NCBI GenBank assembly: GCA_937991535.1
Contig: CALKHN010000068.1
Coordinates: forward strand, 1 to 33,818
Length of the DNA stretch: 33,818 bases
Direction of reading: 5' to 3'
Source of the DNA: an uncultured Sphingobacteriales bacterium
GTDB lineage: Bacteria; Bacteroidota; Bacteroidia; Chitinophagales; Chitinophagaceae
Part shown: positions 8,826-16,823 of the stretch, piece after piece
Numbering within the stretch: the first letter of the stretch is position 1
Layout: the number at the start of each line of letters is the position of its first letter
Notes under the pieces: model-generated
Told to the model about the DNA's origin: nothing
Databases searched by the model: none
The model's input: the letters and a program-made list of their open reading frames with translations, nothing else
Position numbers and translations under genes: made by a program

Positions 8826-9231
8826 GTTGGTATAATCTCCTTTCTGATATTAGTAAAGTATTGATCCTCTTAATAATATGTGAGAGGAAAGATTTAAATT
8901 GTTATTGGCTACATTCATAGCGTTGGTTTAAACATTGTGTATCCCTCCTGTTAGTTAAAGCTCAGTTAACTGATACAGTAAGAAACCGTTTTTTTGTGTT
9001 TACAGAGAAATCCTTGAAATGGAAATGAGGTAATGTAATTCAGGGATATACTATTCGTCATTAAACCGCACCTTACGTCTTTTCCCGTATTTACCTTTAT
9101 AGAAAAAACTCCGTGCAATAATCATGCAATATTTACTGCAAAGCGTGCTAGGGGAATAACTTTCCCGGTTTAAATGGATCTTAATATTCCGAAATGAACA
9201 TTTCAATAAATAGGCGACAGTACCATAAGCA
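8826..9231. other. Intergenic region, 406 bases, no gene seen
   Basis: Lies between the start of the PL8 gene and the stop of the sterol-desaturase-family gene, both on the minus strand. It must hold the PL8 promoter, but no consensus TAnnTTTG box is visible on the minus strand. The only structured elements I see are a 10-bp palindrome CAGTTAACTG (8963-8972), a possible operator, and a small GAAAT/ATTTC hairpin (9191-9204) after the upstream gene. The Shine-Dalgarno AGAAAGGAG of the longer PL8 start is at 8837-8845. Confidence 0.5.
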
Positions 9232-10230
9232 TTAATCTTTCAACCCGTTATGCGATTCTATGTATTGCTGTCTTGCTATTTTTGCTGTTTTATGTTCGCC
9301 GGTGTGATTCCATCCGGGAGGCTTAATTAAATACAATAATTTATTTTTGAAACCGGGGGCATAACGGATATCCTTCCACAAAACCCCAAACTCCCCGAAA
9401 TTTACATCAATAAAACTGTTGGCGTTCATCGGGCGCGTAATGCCGTATTCGGGTGGCATATCTTTACGCTCATCTTCCAGGGTTCCAAAAGCCTTGTCCC
9501 AGATATTCAGCAGGTTACAGAAATTCGTATCCATATACAGCGGATTTCTGGCATGGTGTACCCGGTGGTGCGATGGTGTAAGAATGATCCTGTTCAAAAA
9601 ACCCATTCGGCCGTCTTTCATAATATTTTCGCCAACATGAATAAATGCGCCCCATGTGCCGTCAATGAACATGATAAAGAAAAGCAATGGCGGATTTACG
9701 CCTGCCAGAATACAGATCGTAGTCCGTATTACATCTGCATAAGGGGCTTCTAAGAAAAAATGGACATATGTAACCGAAAGATTCATGGTTTGAGGAGCGT
9801 GGTGCGTGGAATGTAAGCACCATAATATCCTCACCTTATGTGCGAGATAATGATAAATGAAATGTGAAAATTCCCATATTATATATCCATAAATCAGCCA
9901 GTACCATGTAAATGATGTTTTGAAGATGGCATATTTTTCAAACAACCCAATGCAAAAAGCAACGGCGGCAATGGATATGAACCGCGACACAAAGCGGTTA
10001 AAAACATAAATGAGAAATGGAACCTTATAGTCCTCTATTTTAAATTTTTTATAGGCCACGCTCCTGATGATCTCAATAATAAGCAGCAAGGGGATGAGGG
10101 GAGAGATGGCGCCGAGAATTCCTTTAAGGGTGAGCAACTGGCTGTAATCGCCAGACTTGAACATATTGACAAGAGAGCCTATTCCCAAAAAACCAATGAT
10201 CTCATTGTATAAAGTTTCAAAGAAGTTCAT
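9232..10230 (-). CDS. Sterol desaturase / fatty acid hydroxylase family membrane protein
   Basis: Members are integral-membrane di-iron oxygenases that hydroxylate or desaturate lipids. The 332-residue product shows several hydrophobic segments (about 40-58, 70-97, 105-122, 165-190). The histidine clusters that bind the iron pair are complete: H127-x3-H131 (HYLAH), H140-x2-H143-H144 (HSTHH) and H221-H222-x2-H225-H226 (HHRVHH). The C-terminal 100 residues are soluble and predicted to be cytosolic. It is divergent from an acyl-CoA-binding protein gene 88 bases away, which fits a role in lipid metabolism. The actual substrate (sterol-like, hopanoid, sphingolipid or ether lipid) cannot be read from the sequence. 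Confidence 0.9.
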   Translation of the reverse strand: MNFFETLYNEIIGFLGIGSLVNMFKSGDYSQLLTLKGILGAISPLIPLLLIIEIIRSVAYKKFKIEDYKVPFLIYVFNRFVSRFISIAAVAFCIGLFEKYAIFKTSFTWYWLIYGYIIWEFSHFIYHYLAHKVRILWCLHSTHHAPQTMNLSVTYVHFFLEAPYADVIRTTICILAGVNPPLLFFIMFIDGTWGAFIHVGENIMKDGRMGFLNRIILTPSHHRVHHARNPLYMDTNFCNLLNIWDKAFGTLEDERKDMPPEYGITRPMNANSFIDVNFGEFGVLWKDIRYAPGFKNKLLYLIKPPGWNHTGEHKTAKIARQQYIESHNGLKD

Positions 10231-10272
10231 ATGGTGAAAAGTTCAGGGTAAATAAATATCTAAACCAGGTGC

Positions 10273-10301
10273 TTTGTTATGAGCCAGACTTGCTATTTTC
10301 A
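10273..10301 (+). promoter_or_regulatory. Possible promoter of the acyl-CoA-binding protein gene
   Basis: TTTG (10273-10276) is followed after 17 bases by TATTTTCA (10294-10301), two bases off the TAnnTTTG consensus. The ATG is 17 bases further on. Only the -33 element and spacing are good. Confidence 0.35.
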
Positions 10302-10318
10302 CATAAAATTACAAACTT

Positions 10319-10579
10319 ATGGAATTGAAACAACAATTTGAGCAGGCTGCTGCAGAAAGCAAAATGCTGCCGGAAAAACCAAGTAACGATACGTTGCTTC
10401 AACTCTACTCTTTGTATAAACAATCAACCGAAGGCGATAATTCATCAGAACCTCCGTCGAATGCTTTCGATTTTGTTGCTAAAGCCAAGTACCAAGCATG
10501 GCTGGGCATAAAAGGAAAGACAAAGGAAGCGGCAATGCAGGAGTATATTAACCTTGTGAATAAATTAAAAGTAAACTGA
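10319..10579 (+). CDS. Acyl-CoA-binding protein (ACBP)
   Basis: A small cytosolic four-helix protein that binds and buffers long-chain acyl-CoA. Its 86 residues are the classical single-domain length. The signature YSLYKQSTEGD (30-40) matches the ACBP core, and AKYQAW (56-61) with GIKGKTKEAAMQEYI after it matches the second conserved half, including lysines that contact the CoA phosphates. ACBP is typical of eukaryotes but occurs in some bacterial groups, including Bacteroidota. It is divergent from the lipid hydroxylase gene and ends 6 bases before the stop of the convergent isomerase-like gene, so the junction is very tight. Confidence 0.95.
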   Translation: MELKQQFEQAAAESKMLPEKPSNDTLLQLYSLYKQSTEGDNSSEPPSNAFDFVAKAKYQAWLGIKGKTKEAAMQEYINLVNKLKVN

Positions 10580-10585
10580 TCTTTG

Positions 10586-11422
10586 TCAGCTCATTACACC
10601 TCTTAAATACCCTGCCGATTCAGCAATTCCGGGCAACGCGTCTTTCATATCTTTTTCAAACTCTATGCTGCATACCCCTTTAAATTGTATTTGGCGCAAT
10701 GCCTGTATTAATGCAACGAAATCTATGGTACCCCTTCCCGCTTCTATTGCTTTGCCATCCGCTTTTGCAGCAGTAACATCTTTAATATGCAGATCAAAAA
10801 TTCTTGACGCATAATCAATAACCGCTTTTTCAGGTTTGGCTCCTGCCCGAAATGCATGTCCGATATCCAAACAAAGTCCCATGCGTTTATCCATTTTGCT
10901 GATGCGGTCATACACATCTTTGGGCGCAGGATACAATTTGTCTTCGGGCCCGTGATTGTGAATAGCCATCCTGATATTGTATTCCTTTACTTTTTTTTCT
11001 GTATACTGCAGTAAATCATAACCCGGAACACCGATAATCAGATTTACGCCAACCCGCTTGGCATAATCAAAGGCGCGATCAACTTCTGCTTCTGTTTTCA
11101 TGTAAATAACCCCTACCGTATATATCTGTATACCGCCACCTTTAAATTTGGCCAGTACTTCATCAATGGTTTGCTGTGAACTGTTTAATGGAAGATGAAA
11201 GTCTTTAACCGAGAGGTTATTTATTCCCACCCGGTTCATTATGGCAATGGTTTGATCAATATTGTAATTTACAAAAGAATAACCGGCCATCCCTGTTCGT
11301 AAAAACTCTTTTTTCATCATCGGCTTATTCTGCATAGTATTTGCAGCACCGGAAAAGGGCAGGAGGGAAGAAGCTGATAAGGCAATAGCAGATGTTTGAA
11401 TGAAATTTCTTCTTGACGACAT
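10586..11422 (-). CDS. Tat-exported sugar phosphate isomerase/epimerase-like TIM barrel
   Basis: A 278-residue protein of the xylose-isomerase-like TIM-barrel superfamily (AP endonuclease 2 type fold). The N-terminus has a twin-arginine signal: S3-R4-R5-N6-F7-I8-Q9 followed by a hydrophobic stretch and 'SGAANT', so export folded through Tat is likely. Barrel signatures include NLSVKDFHLPL, IRMAIHNHGPED, GLCLDIGHAFRAG and a final CSIEFEKD; the His, Asp and Glu in these positions usually bind the metal. The family includes many predicted sugar epimerases, and the exact reaction is unknown. It is divergent from a Gfo/Idh/MocA oxidoreductase, a combination frequent in Bacteroidota sugar or inositol metabolism, and it converges with the ACBP gene. 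Confidence 0.85.
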   Translation of the reverse strand: MSSRRNFIQTSAIALSASSLLPFSGAANTMQNKPMMKKEFLRTGMAGYSFVNYNIDQTIAIMNRVGINNLSVKDFHLPLNSSQQTIDEVLAKFKGGGIQIYTVGVIYMKTEAEVDRAFDYAKRVGVNLIIGVPGYDLLQYTEKKVKEYNIRMAIHNHGPEDKLYPAPKDVYDRISKMDKRMGLCLDIGHAFRAGAKPEKAVIDYASRIFDLHIKDVTAAKADGKAIEAGRGTIDFVALIQALRQIQFKGVCSIEFEKDMKDALPGIAESAGYLRGVMS

Positions 11423-11560
11423 TGTTTTTGTTTTTATAAATTGAAATTAAGATAAGCAATTTTTTCAGTATACCAATATCACGCTTTGACTTGCTGTTTG
11501 GCATATGATCTTTAAATTTACAGGAGGATATGTACAGTTGGTGAATATAAAATCACATTC

Positions 11561-12943
11561 ATGCCTTTAAGAAATTTTTCATTCAGGAACATAGCGATAG
11601 ATACATTTAATCAGGCAACAGAATCCATTATCCTTACCTGGAAAGAAATTGCGGCCTTATTGGGGTTGAAACAGGACATTTATAAAAACCCTTTACACCG
11701 CCCCCTCAGTAAACCTGTGACTGCCATTTTGATTGGCGCCGGCAACAGAGGTAACATATATGCAGATTATGCACTCATTCATCCCAATGAATTAAAAATA
11801 ACTGGTGTTGCCGACCAAAATGCTGTGCGTAACGGAAGATTTGCGCGAAAACACAATATACCGGCAATTAACCGCTTTTACAATTGGGAAGCCGTTTTTG
11901 CCAGAGCGAAATTTGCAGACGCGGTAATTATTGCAACGCCTGATGCTTTACACGCTGGCCCCTGTTTGCGTGCATTGGATGCGGGTTATGATGTATTGCT
12001 GGAAAAACCCATTGCCCTTACGGAAGAAGAATGCAGGCTGATACATGAAAAGGCCAAAGCAACGGGCAGAATCGTAGGTGTATGCCATGTATTAAGATAT
12101 TCTCCTTACTTCAAACAGCTAAAAGAAATCATTACATCCAATACCATTGGTGATATTGTAAGCGTGCAACATATGGAACCCATAGGCTTCGATCACATGG
12201 CGCACTCTTATGTACGTGGCAACTGGCACAACAGCACTAAGTCTTCACCCATTATACTGGCAAAATCCTGCCACGACACTGATATTTTGCGATGGCTCAT
12301 TAACGAGCCCGTTGAAGATGTGCAATGTTTTGGAGGATTGAGGTTGTTTACTAATGAAAACGCGCCGGCCGGCAGCACCGAAAGATGCACAGATAATTGT
12401 GCTGTGGAAGATACCTGCCCTTTTTCTGCCCTGCAGATCTATTACCGCGACAGAAAGCGATTGTATGTTTTTGATTTGCCCGAACAGCGCCGCAACTGGG
12501 ATTATATTATCCTAAAAAAATTAAAAACAACCGATTACGGCCGTTGTGTATACCGGATGGATAACGACCAGCCCGATCATCTAACAGTTAATATGCGTTT
12601 CGGAAAAAATATTACTGCCGCTTTTTCTATGGAGGGACTTACTTCCTATGAAGGCAGAAGCACCCGTATAATGGGTACCAAAGGCGATATTGTTGGAGAC
12701 ATGGAAGCCTATACCATTACTGATTTCAGAACGGGGCAAAAAACCACATGGAGCTTAAAAACCGATTTTCATGGAGGTGGCGATCATCGCCTTGTGCAGG
12801 ATTGGGTGCAGGCAGTAGGGCATCACGATGCGCAAATTCTTTCTTCCACCATTGATGTGTCGGTAGTGAGCCACCTGATGGCTTTTGCCGCTGAAAAAAG
12901 CCGGCTGAATCATACCATTGAGGCAGTGAAGCTGCACAAGTGA
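11561..12943 (+). CDS. Gfo/Idh/MocA family oxidoreductase
   Basis: An NAD(P)-dependent sugar or polyol dehydrogenase-like protein of 460 residues, longer than the usual 330-400. An N-terminal stretch of about 52 residues of unknown function precedes the Rossmann motif GAGNRG (59-64). EKP at 148-150 is the family lysine-proline motif, and HDTDILRW (238-245) lies in the substrate domain. A cysteine cluster C276-x3-C280-x5-C286 (CTDNC...TCPF) forms an insertion that could bind metal. No in-frame ATG exists downstream before the Rossmann fold, so the long N-terminus is real unless translation starts upstream. AGGAGG at 11522-11527 is too far from this ATG to decide the start. The substrate is unknown. 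Its stop codon merges into a heptamer array. Confidence 0.88.
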   Translation: MPLRNFSFRNIAIDTFNQATESIILTWKEIAALLGLKQDIYKNPLHRPLSKPVTAILIGAGNRGNIYADYALIHPNELKITGVADQNAVRNGRFARKHNIPAINRFYNWEAVFARAKFADAVIIATPDALHAGPCLRALDAGYDVLLEKPIALTEEECRLIHEKAKATGRIVGVCHVLRYSPYFKQLKEIITSNTIGDIVSVQHMEPIGFDHMAHSYVRGNWHNSTKSSPIILAKSCHDTDILRWLINEPVEDVQCFGGLRLFTNENAPAGSTERCTDNCAVEDTCPFSALQIYYRDRKRLYVFDLPEQRRNWDYIILKKLKTTDYGRCVYRMDNDQPDHLTVNMRFGKNITAAFSMEGLTSYEGRSTRIMGTKGDIVGDMEAYTITDFRTGQKTTWSLKTDFHGGGDHRLVQDWVQAVGHHDAQILSSTIDVSVVSHLMAFAAEKSRLNHTIEAVKLHK

Positions 12944-12981
12944 GAGGTGAGGGTGAGAGGTGAGAAGTGAGAAGTGAGAGG
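12941..12981. repeat. Heptamer array, unit TGAGARG
   Basis: Six imperfect tandem units of about 7 bases (TGAGAGG, TGAGGG, TGAGAGG, TGAGAAG, TGAGAAG, TGAGAGG), followed by the degenerate TGAAACG. The first unit contains the stop codon of the Gfo/Idh gene. Confidence 0.85.
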
Positions 12982-12996
12982 TGAAACGGAAAAGGT

Positions 12997-13045
12997 CTGC
13001 AACCTGCAACCTGTATCCTGTAACCTGTACCCTGCACCCTGCAAC
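12997..13045. repeat. Heptamer array, unit CTGYAMC, seven copies
   Basis: Seven exact-length tandem units: CTGCAAC, CTGCAAC, CTGTATC, CTGTAAC, CTGTACC, CTGCACC, CTGCAAC. The last base abuts the stop codon of the convergent acyltransferase gene at 13046. Together with the array at 12941 it fills almost the whole 102-base spacer. Confidence 0.9.
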
Positions 13046-13816
13046 TCACGCCTTCTTCACCCAGCTTGCCCCATACTGCAGCAGCCGTTCTTCCATTTGT
13101 TTGTACACTTTTTGTTTCAGTGTTTCTATATCTTTAATGGTTAAACCGGTCACTGCAATTTCCTGCATAAAAACCGCCCTGCTTTTACCCGGTGTAAGCG
13201 TGAACAATTTTCCAAAAGGCATTCTGTTGTATACATCTAAGAACAATACGGGTTTTATGGGGGTTTGTGTTTCAATAGCAATGCGGAAGGCGCCATCAAA
13301 AAAAGGTTTGAGCGCATTGCCTGTTTTATTAAAAGTTCCTTCCGGAAATATTAAAACGGAAATATGTTTTCTCAGCACCGCTTTTAACTTGCTTACGCTT
13401 TTTGAACGGTCTGCTGCATTATCCCGGTCTACTGTTACAATAGCATTTTTATAGATATAGCCAAATACGGGAACGCTGGCTGTTTCTTTTTTTCCTAAAG
13501 CACGTATGGGTTGCCGGTAGGTTTTTACAATTACTGCAGCATCAAGGAAAGAAATATGATTGGTGACAAAAATATAGGGCTTCTTTTTGTCGTGCGGCCA
13601 TTCATAAATATTTTTATGAATAATACACACCAGCGGAAACCATATATCACCCCATAGCATGCAGATACGATATATAGCATTTCCTCCCTGTACAGGTCCC
13701 ATAAAAGAAGCAATGAGCACAAAGGGAAATATGATAAACATAAGCAATACAAATAAGAGCATTGCATAAATATTGTAGAGCCATAGAAGTGGTTTAACGG
13801 GCAGATTCATGACCAA
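13046..13816 (-). CDS. 1-acyl-sn-glycerol-3-phosphate acyltransferase family (PlsC-like)
   Basis: Family members move an acyl chain from acyl-CoA or acyl-ACP to lysophosphatidic acid or related acceptors at the inner membrane. The 256-residue product starts with a membrane segment (residues 15-38). Catalytic motif I is NHISFLD with His87 and Asp92 (H-x4-D), and motif III is FPEGT at 157-161, both intact; a conserved RDN (131-133) sits between them. Length matches PlsC. The start could also be Met3. It is monocistronic here, converging with the Gfo/Idh gene across two heptamer arrays. Other PlsC-fold acyltransferases (for example ornithine-lipid O-acyltransferase) cannot be excluded. Confidence 0.88.
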   Translation of the reverse strand: MVMNLPVKPLLWLYNIYAMLLFVLLMFIIFPFVLIASFMGPVQGGNAIYRICMLWGDIWFPLVCIIHKNIYEWPHDKKKPYIFVTNHISFLDAAVIVKTYRQPIRALGKKETASVPVFGYIYKNAIVTVDRDNAADRSKSVSKLKAVLRKHISVLIFPEGTFNKTGNALKPFFDGAFRIAIETQTPIKPVLFLDVYNRMPFGKLFTLTPGKSRAVFMQEIAVTGLTIKDIETLKQKVYKQMEERLLQYGASWVKKA

Positions 13817-13891
13817 TCATATTCTTTTGTAATAAATATTCTTTACACATCTGTTACTATGTATCATTGTAATATACTGTATCTTTTTGTG

Positions 13892-13962
13892 AGAGGTGAA
13901 ATATGAAAAGTGAAACAAAAAATGTGAACAGGCGTTTCTTTCACTTCTCTTTTTTCACCTCT
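13892..13962. repeat. Imperfect inverted repeat, 24-base arms
   Basis: The left arm begins AGAGGTGAAA (13892-13915), and the right arm ends TTTCACCTCT (13939-13962). The arms pair over 24 bases with three mismatches around a 23-base loop. The left arm resembles the TGAGAGG units of the array at 12941. It lies between two minus-strand genes (after the DUF4258 stop, before the acyltransferase start) and could act as a terminator-like hairpin, though without a clear U tract. Confidence 0.7.
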
Positions 13963-14002
13963 GCATAAGCACGCGGTACATGATCGTTAGCAGATCGTAA
14001 TA

Positions 14003-14395
14003 TCAGTTGCAGTTACATTCCCATTCTTCATTCATATCAATACAGGTAATAACTACCATGCCCCGTTTTGAAGGAGCAAAAATAACACGTACCTGCTGAT
14101 CATCGTGGGTTATGCCTTCCAGGGCATATTTGGGATCGGGTTTTGAATGCAGATCGCTTTTACTGTAATTGATTTTCCCTTTTTGCAGTATTTCTTTTAT
14201 TTCACTATCGTCAATATGCCTGCAACCCATTCTGCACCGGGCATGGCGGGTATAAATAAGCGGCGTAAGATTGCGGTCAAAGCTGCTATCGGTTTCAGTT
14301 ACCTGCTGTGGGGGATTGTTGCTGTAATACAGCCATAAAAAGCCGCAGCATGCCAGCAGTAAAATAAGATACCGGGCCAATCGTCCCTTTTTCAT
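14003..14395 (-). CDS. DUF4258 domain protein with N-terminal membrane anchor
   Basis: A 130-residue protein of unknown function. Residues 9-23 form one hydrophobic segment (YLILLLACCGFLWLYY) after a basic start, so it is a membrane-anchored or exported small protein. The remainder fits the DUF4258 pattern: 'YTRHARCRMGCRHIDDSEI' with His51, and the later KYALEG and RVIFAP strands, ending in VVITCIDMNEEW. DUF4258 has a small alpha/beta fold and is often compared with toxin-like proteins, but a membrane-anchored copy outside a toxin-antitoxin pair speaks against that here. It overlaps the upstream gene by 4 bases (ATGA junction), so the two are translationally coupled. Confidence 0.75.
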   Translation of the reverse strand: MKKGRLARYLILLLACCGFLWLYYSNNPPQQVTETDSSFDRNLTPLIYTRHARCRMGCRHIDDSEIKEILQKGKINYSKSDLHSKPDPKYALEGITHDDQQVRVIFAPSKRGMVVITCIDMNEEWECNCN

Positions 14396-15279
14396 TTTAA
14401 GGTATTGTTGTGCCCCATAACACCGGCAAGCGTAAGCAATTCCGTTTGCTTATACAGGTTATCGCTGGTATCGAAACATTTGGCCAATTCTTCCAGCAAA
14501 AACTGCAAAATGAGCCTGTGCTCCATTGGCTTAAAATAGGATGGGGTGATGGGGGCGCCTATTTTTTTGAAATAATTTTCCACATCTTTATGCGTGTATA
14601 CATGACCGTTCATAGGATCAACATAGAAATGTATGTTGTTGTTATTTTCTTTTTTGGGATTAAAATAGTCGTACGATGTATCAAAATAAGCAAGCAGGTA
14701 CTGTCGCGGGATCTTAATTGCCTTTACGGGAACATCAAGCAGTCCGCACAACAACTGGTATATGATACCGTTCATGATCGAATTGCCGCGTTTGGTTTCA
14801 AGCACTTTATTGATCAGGAATTCCTCGGGGTGCTGGTAAGAAACTTCAACACCTTTAAATTTATAATAAGTAAAGAAAATACGATTGATGATATTTACCT
14901 GTTCCAGTGCCGTAAGATAGCTGTTGAGCTCGAGCCAGATATTGCGTTTTATTTTTTCTATTTCCTGGAAAACAGGCGTATCCGCCAGATCGGGATAGTG
15001 GTACCTTGCTACCAGCAGCGTCCCCTCCAGGAGATCCTGGCGGGTTGTTTTTGTATATGCTGAAATATCGGCCTGTAATTCATGAAAATGGAGCCGGTGT
15101 ATGAGTAATTCAATCTTTTCCTGGATTATTTCATCGGGGGTGTTTTCCCACAACTGTTCCAGGTTGGGGATGATAGGTTTACCATAACTTACGATCCTGC
15201 TGCTCACGGTATCAAATACCTCGTTATCCGGATCATCTATAAGATGCAGCAATGCATTTATTTCACGGGTTTCTTCCAT
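14392..15279 (-). CDS. Transglutaminase-like (SirB1-type) protein, probably non-catalytic
   Basis: The 295-residue protein has a helical N-terminal half (HEAT-like, residues 1-70), a coiled region, and a transglutaminase-like core (about 80-230) of the SirB1 type. In the core, KRGNSIMNGIIYQLL (163-177) is where papain-like enzymes carry the nucleophile cysteine; here it is Ser167, so a catalytic role is doubtful. The later IKIPRQYLLAYFD and FYVDPMNGHVYTHKD segments correspond to the family P-x-H-F-L and D-x-x-x-G strands, again with the usual His changed to Gln. The function of SirB1-like proteins is not established. It is the first gene of a two-gene unit with the DUF4258 gene. Confidence 0.7.
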   Translation of the reverse strand: MEETREINALLHLIDDPDNEVFDTVSSRIVSYGKPIIPNLEQLWENTPDEIIQEKIELLIHRLHFHELQADISAYTKTTRQDLLEGTLLVARYHYPDLADTPVFQEIEKIKRNIWLELNSYLTALEQVNIINRIFFTYYKFKGVEVSYQHPEEFLINKVLETKRGNSIMNGIIYQLLCGLLDVPVKAIKIPRQYLLAYFDTSYDYFNPKKENNNNIHFYVDPMNGHVYTHKDVENYFKKIGAPITPSYFKPMEHRLILQFLLEELAKCFDTSDNLYKQTELLTLAGVMGHNNTLK

Positions 15280-15434
15280 GGGAACGATGAATAAAGTATA
15301 GACGCAAGAACCTGCCTTTTATTGTAAAAGATTTAGATAAATATCGGTTGTGCAAATGGATATGCGTTATTCTTTTTTTCCACAGCAGGTGGACAAGTAG
15401 AGGTATATGGTATTTAAAAGTTGGGTTCCAGGGT

Positions 15435-16823
15435 TCAATATTTTTGTTTTTGTTCGTGGCCGATATTGTAATAAACTAATTTAATAGCATCCGCAGGGGC
15501 AGGCTTGCTGTTCCAGTGGGGATGTATGGAAAGCGCTGTACCCAGGGCAGTTGCCTGGGCTATAGACGCCGCGTAAACTTCTATACCCGGAAAGGCCTCT
15601 GCCAGCAAATTCATATAAAGGGGATTCTTTCCAAATCCTCCGTCAACAAAAATTCTTTTCACATCACTGCCTTCCAGCACCAGTCCGGTAGAACTGATTT
15701 GGCGGCTGATAATATCCAGTATAAGCTGGTGATAGGCCTGTTCATAGCTGCTGAATGAGCTAATATCCCTTTCGGGGAACACTGTTATGGAAGCGGTTTT
15801 TTTTACAGACACTTCGGGTTGCAACCGCAATGCAGCAACCATGTTTTTATCAAATTGTACAGTAGTATAATAATCTGTATCCTTATTAAAGTGTTCAGCC
15901 AGCCTTTTTATCTGCTGTTCATGTTCGTATCCTGCAAATAAACGCGAAGCTTTTACCGGCGCCCCATGATAGGTCATATAACACAAACAATCCTGCTGCA
16001 GCTCTTCCACCGTAAGAGGAATGTTGTTGAATGGATTAAAGCTGATAGACCATGTGCCTGTGGAAATCAATATGAAGGGTTCCCGGAAATTAGTAAGATA
16101 GGGAATAAGCGCTGCCGAACTATCATGTAAGCCCACTCCGGCCAGCATTTTTTTTCCTGAAAGCGTAAGTTCTCTTACCTTATCTGATGCGAAAATGGGA
16201 GGAAATTTATTTATCAGGCCTTCCCTGTACACCCATTCATGATAGTTGTTTTGAGGGAAATTCCACAGGTTGGTATGGCAGCCAATGCTGGTAATATCCG
16301 AAGAGGCTTTCCCGGTAAGCAAATAAGTTATGTATTGCGGAAGATGCAGGGAATAGGCGATCCGGTCGAACACTGCTTTTTGCTCATATTTTAAACGATA
16401 CAATTGCATGCCCGAATTTAAACTGCCCAAAACCGGGGAAGCCGTATGCATCGAGAGCATTATTTCTCCTCCATACCGGTTATAGAATTTCTTTTTTAAA
16501 TCTTCGGGATAGGGTTTAAGATAATTGTACAGCGGCGTTAACGGCTTACCGTTCTCATCAATATGCACAAAACTGGCGCCATAGGAAGTGAAATTAATAG
16601 CCACGATATTAAATTCCTTTAACCCGGTTATTTCGGCAAACGATTCCCTGATCCATTGGGTGAGTAATTCCAGGTTTTCGCAGGGGTATCCATCCTCATC
16701 TGTTGTTTCAGGAAGGGTGGCGCTTTTTTCATATACTACTTCGTATGCTTCGTTGAACAGAAATACCTTTTTGTTGGTTTTGCCAATATCGTAAATGGCA
16801 ATAACGGACAAATTGTTACTCAT
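15435..16823 (-). CDS. rhaB: FGGY-family carbohydrate kinase, probable L-rhamnulokinase
   Basis: Phosphorylates a ketose with ATP, here most likely L-rhamnulose to L-rhamnulose 1-phosphate, between the isomerase and aldolase steps. The 462 residues cover both actin-like domains. The N-terminal phosphate loop is YDIGKTNKKV (11-20), GVGLHDSSAAL (229-239) holds the catalytic base Asp234, ISTGTW (253-258) contacts the nucleotide, and a C-terminal IFVDGGFGKNP closes the active site. Sequence alone does not separate rhamnulo- from fuculokinase; the assignment comes from rhaI, rhaM and the aldolase gene directly upstream. It is the last gene of the cluster, 368 bases after rhaI, and may have its own promoter (16829-16861). 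Confidence 0.85.
   Translation of the reverse strand: MSNNLSVIAIYDIGKTNKKVFLFNEAYEVVYEKSATLPETTDEDGYPCENLELLTQWIRESFAEITGLKEFNIVAINFTSYGASFVHIDENGKPLTPLYNYLKPYPEDLKKKFYNRYGGEIMLSMHTASPVLGSLNSGMQLYRLKYEQKAVFDRIAYSLHLPQYITYLLTGKASSDITSIGCHTNLWNFPQNNYHEWVYREGLINKFPPIFASDKVRELTLSGKKMLAGVGLHDSSAALIPYLTNFREPFILISTGTWSISFNPFNNIPLTVEELQQDCLCYMTYHGAPVKASRLFAGYEHEQQIKRLAEHFNKDTDYYTTVQFDKNMVAALRLQPEVSVKKTASITVFPERDISSFSSYEQAYHQLILDIISRQISSTGLVLEGSDVKRIFVDGGFGKNPLYMNLLAEAFPGIEVYAASIAQATALGTALSIHPHWNSKPAPADAIKLVYYNIGHEQKQKY

Noticed and set aside
11522..11532. AGGAGG followed by ATG as the start of the Gfo/Idh gene
   Set aside because: That ATG at 11530 is only two bases behind the motif and out of frame with the gene.
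12941..13045. CRISPR-like array
   Set aside because: Units are 7 bases, directly adjacent, without unique spacers, and no cas gene is present.
14410..15063. 217-residue plus-strand open frame
   Set aside because: It lies wholly antisense to the transglutaminase-like gene, whose protein has family-like structure; the antisense product resembles nothing.
15379..15393. TCCAC/GTGGA hairpin as terminator of the rha cluster
   Set aside because: On the minus strand it is followed by A residues, not U, so it is not an intrinsic terminator in that direction.
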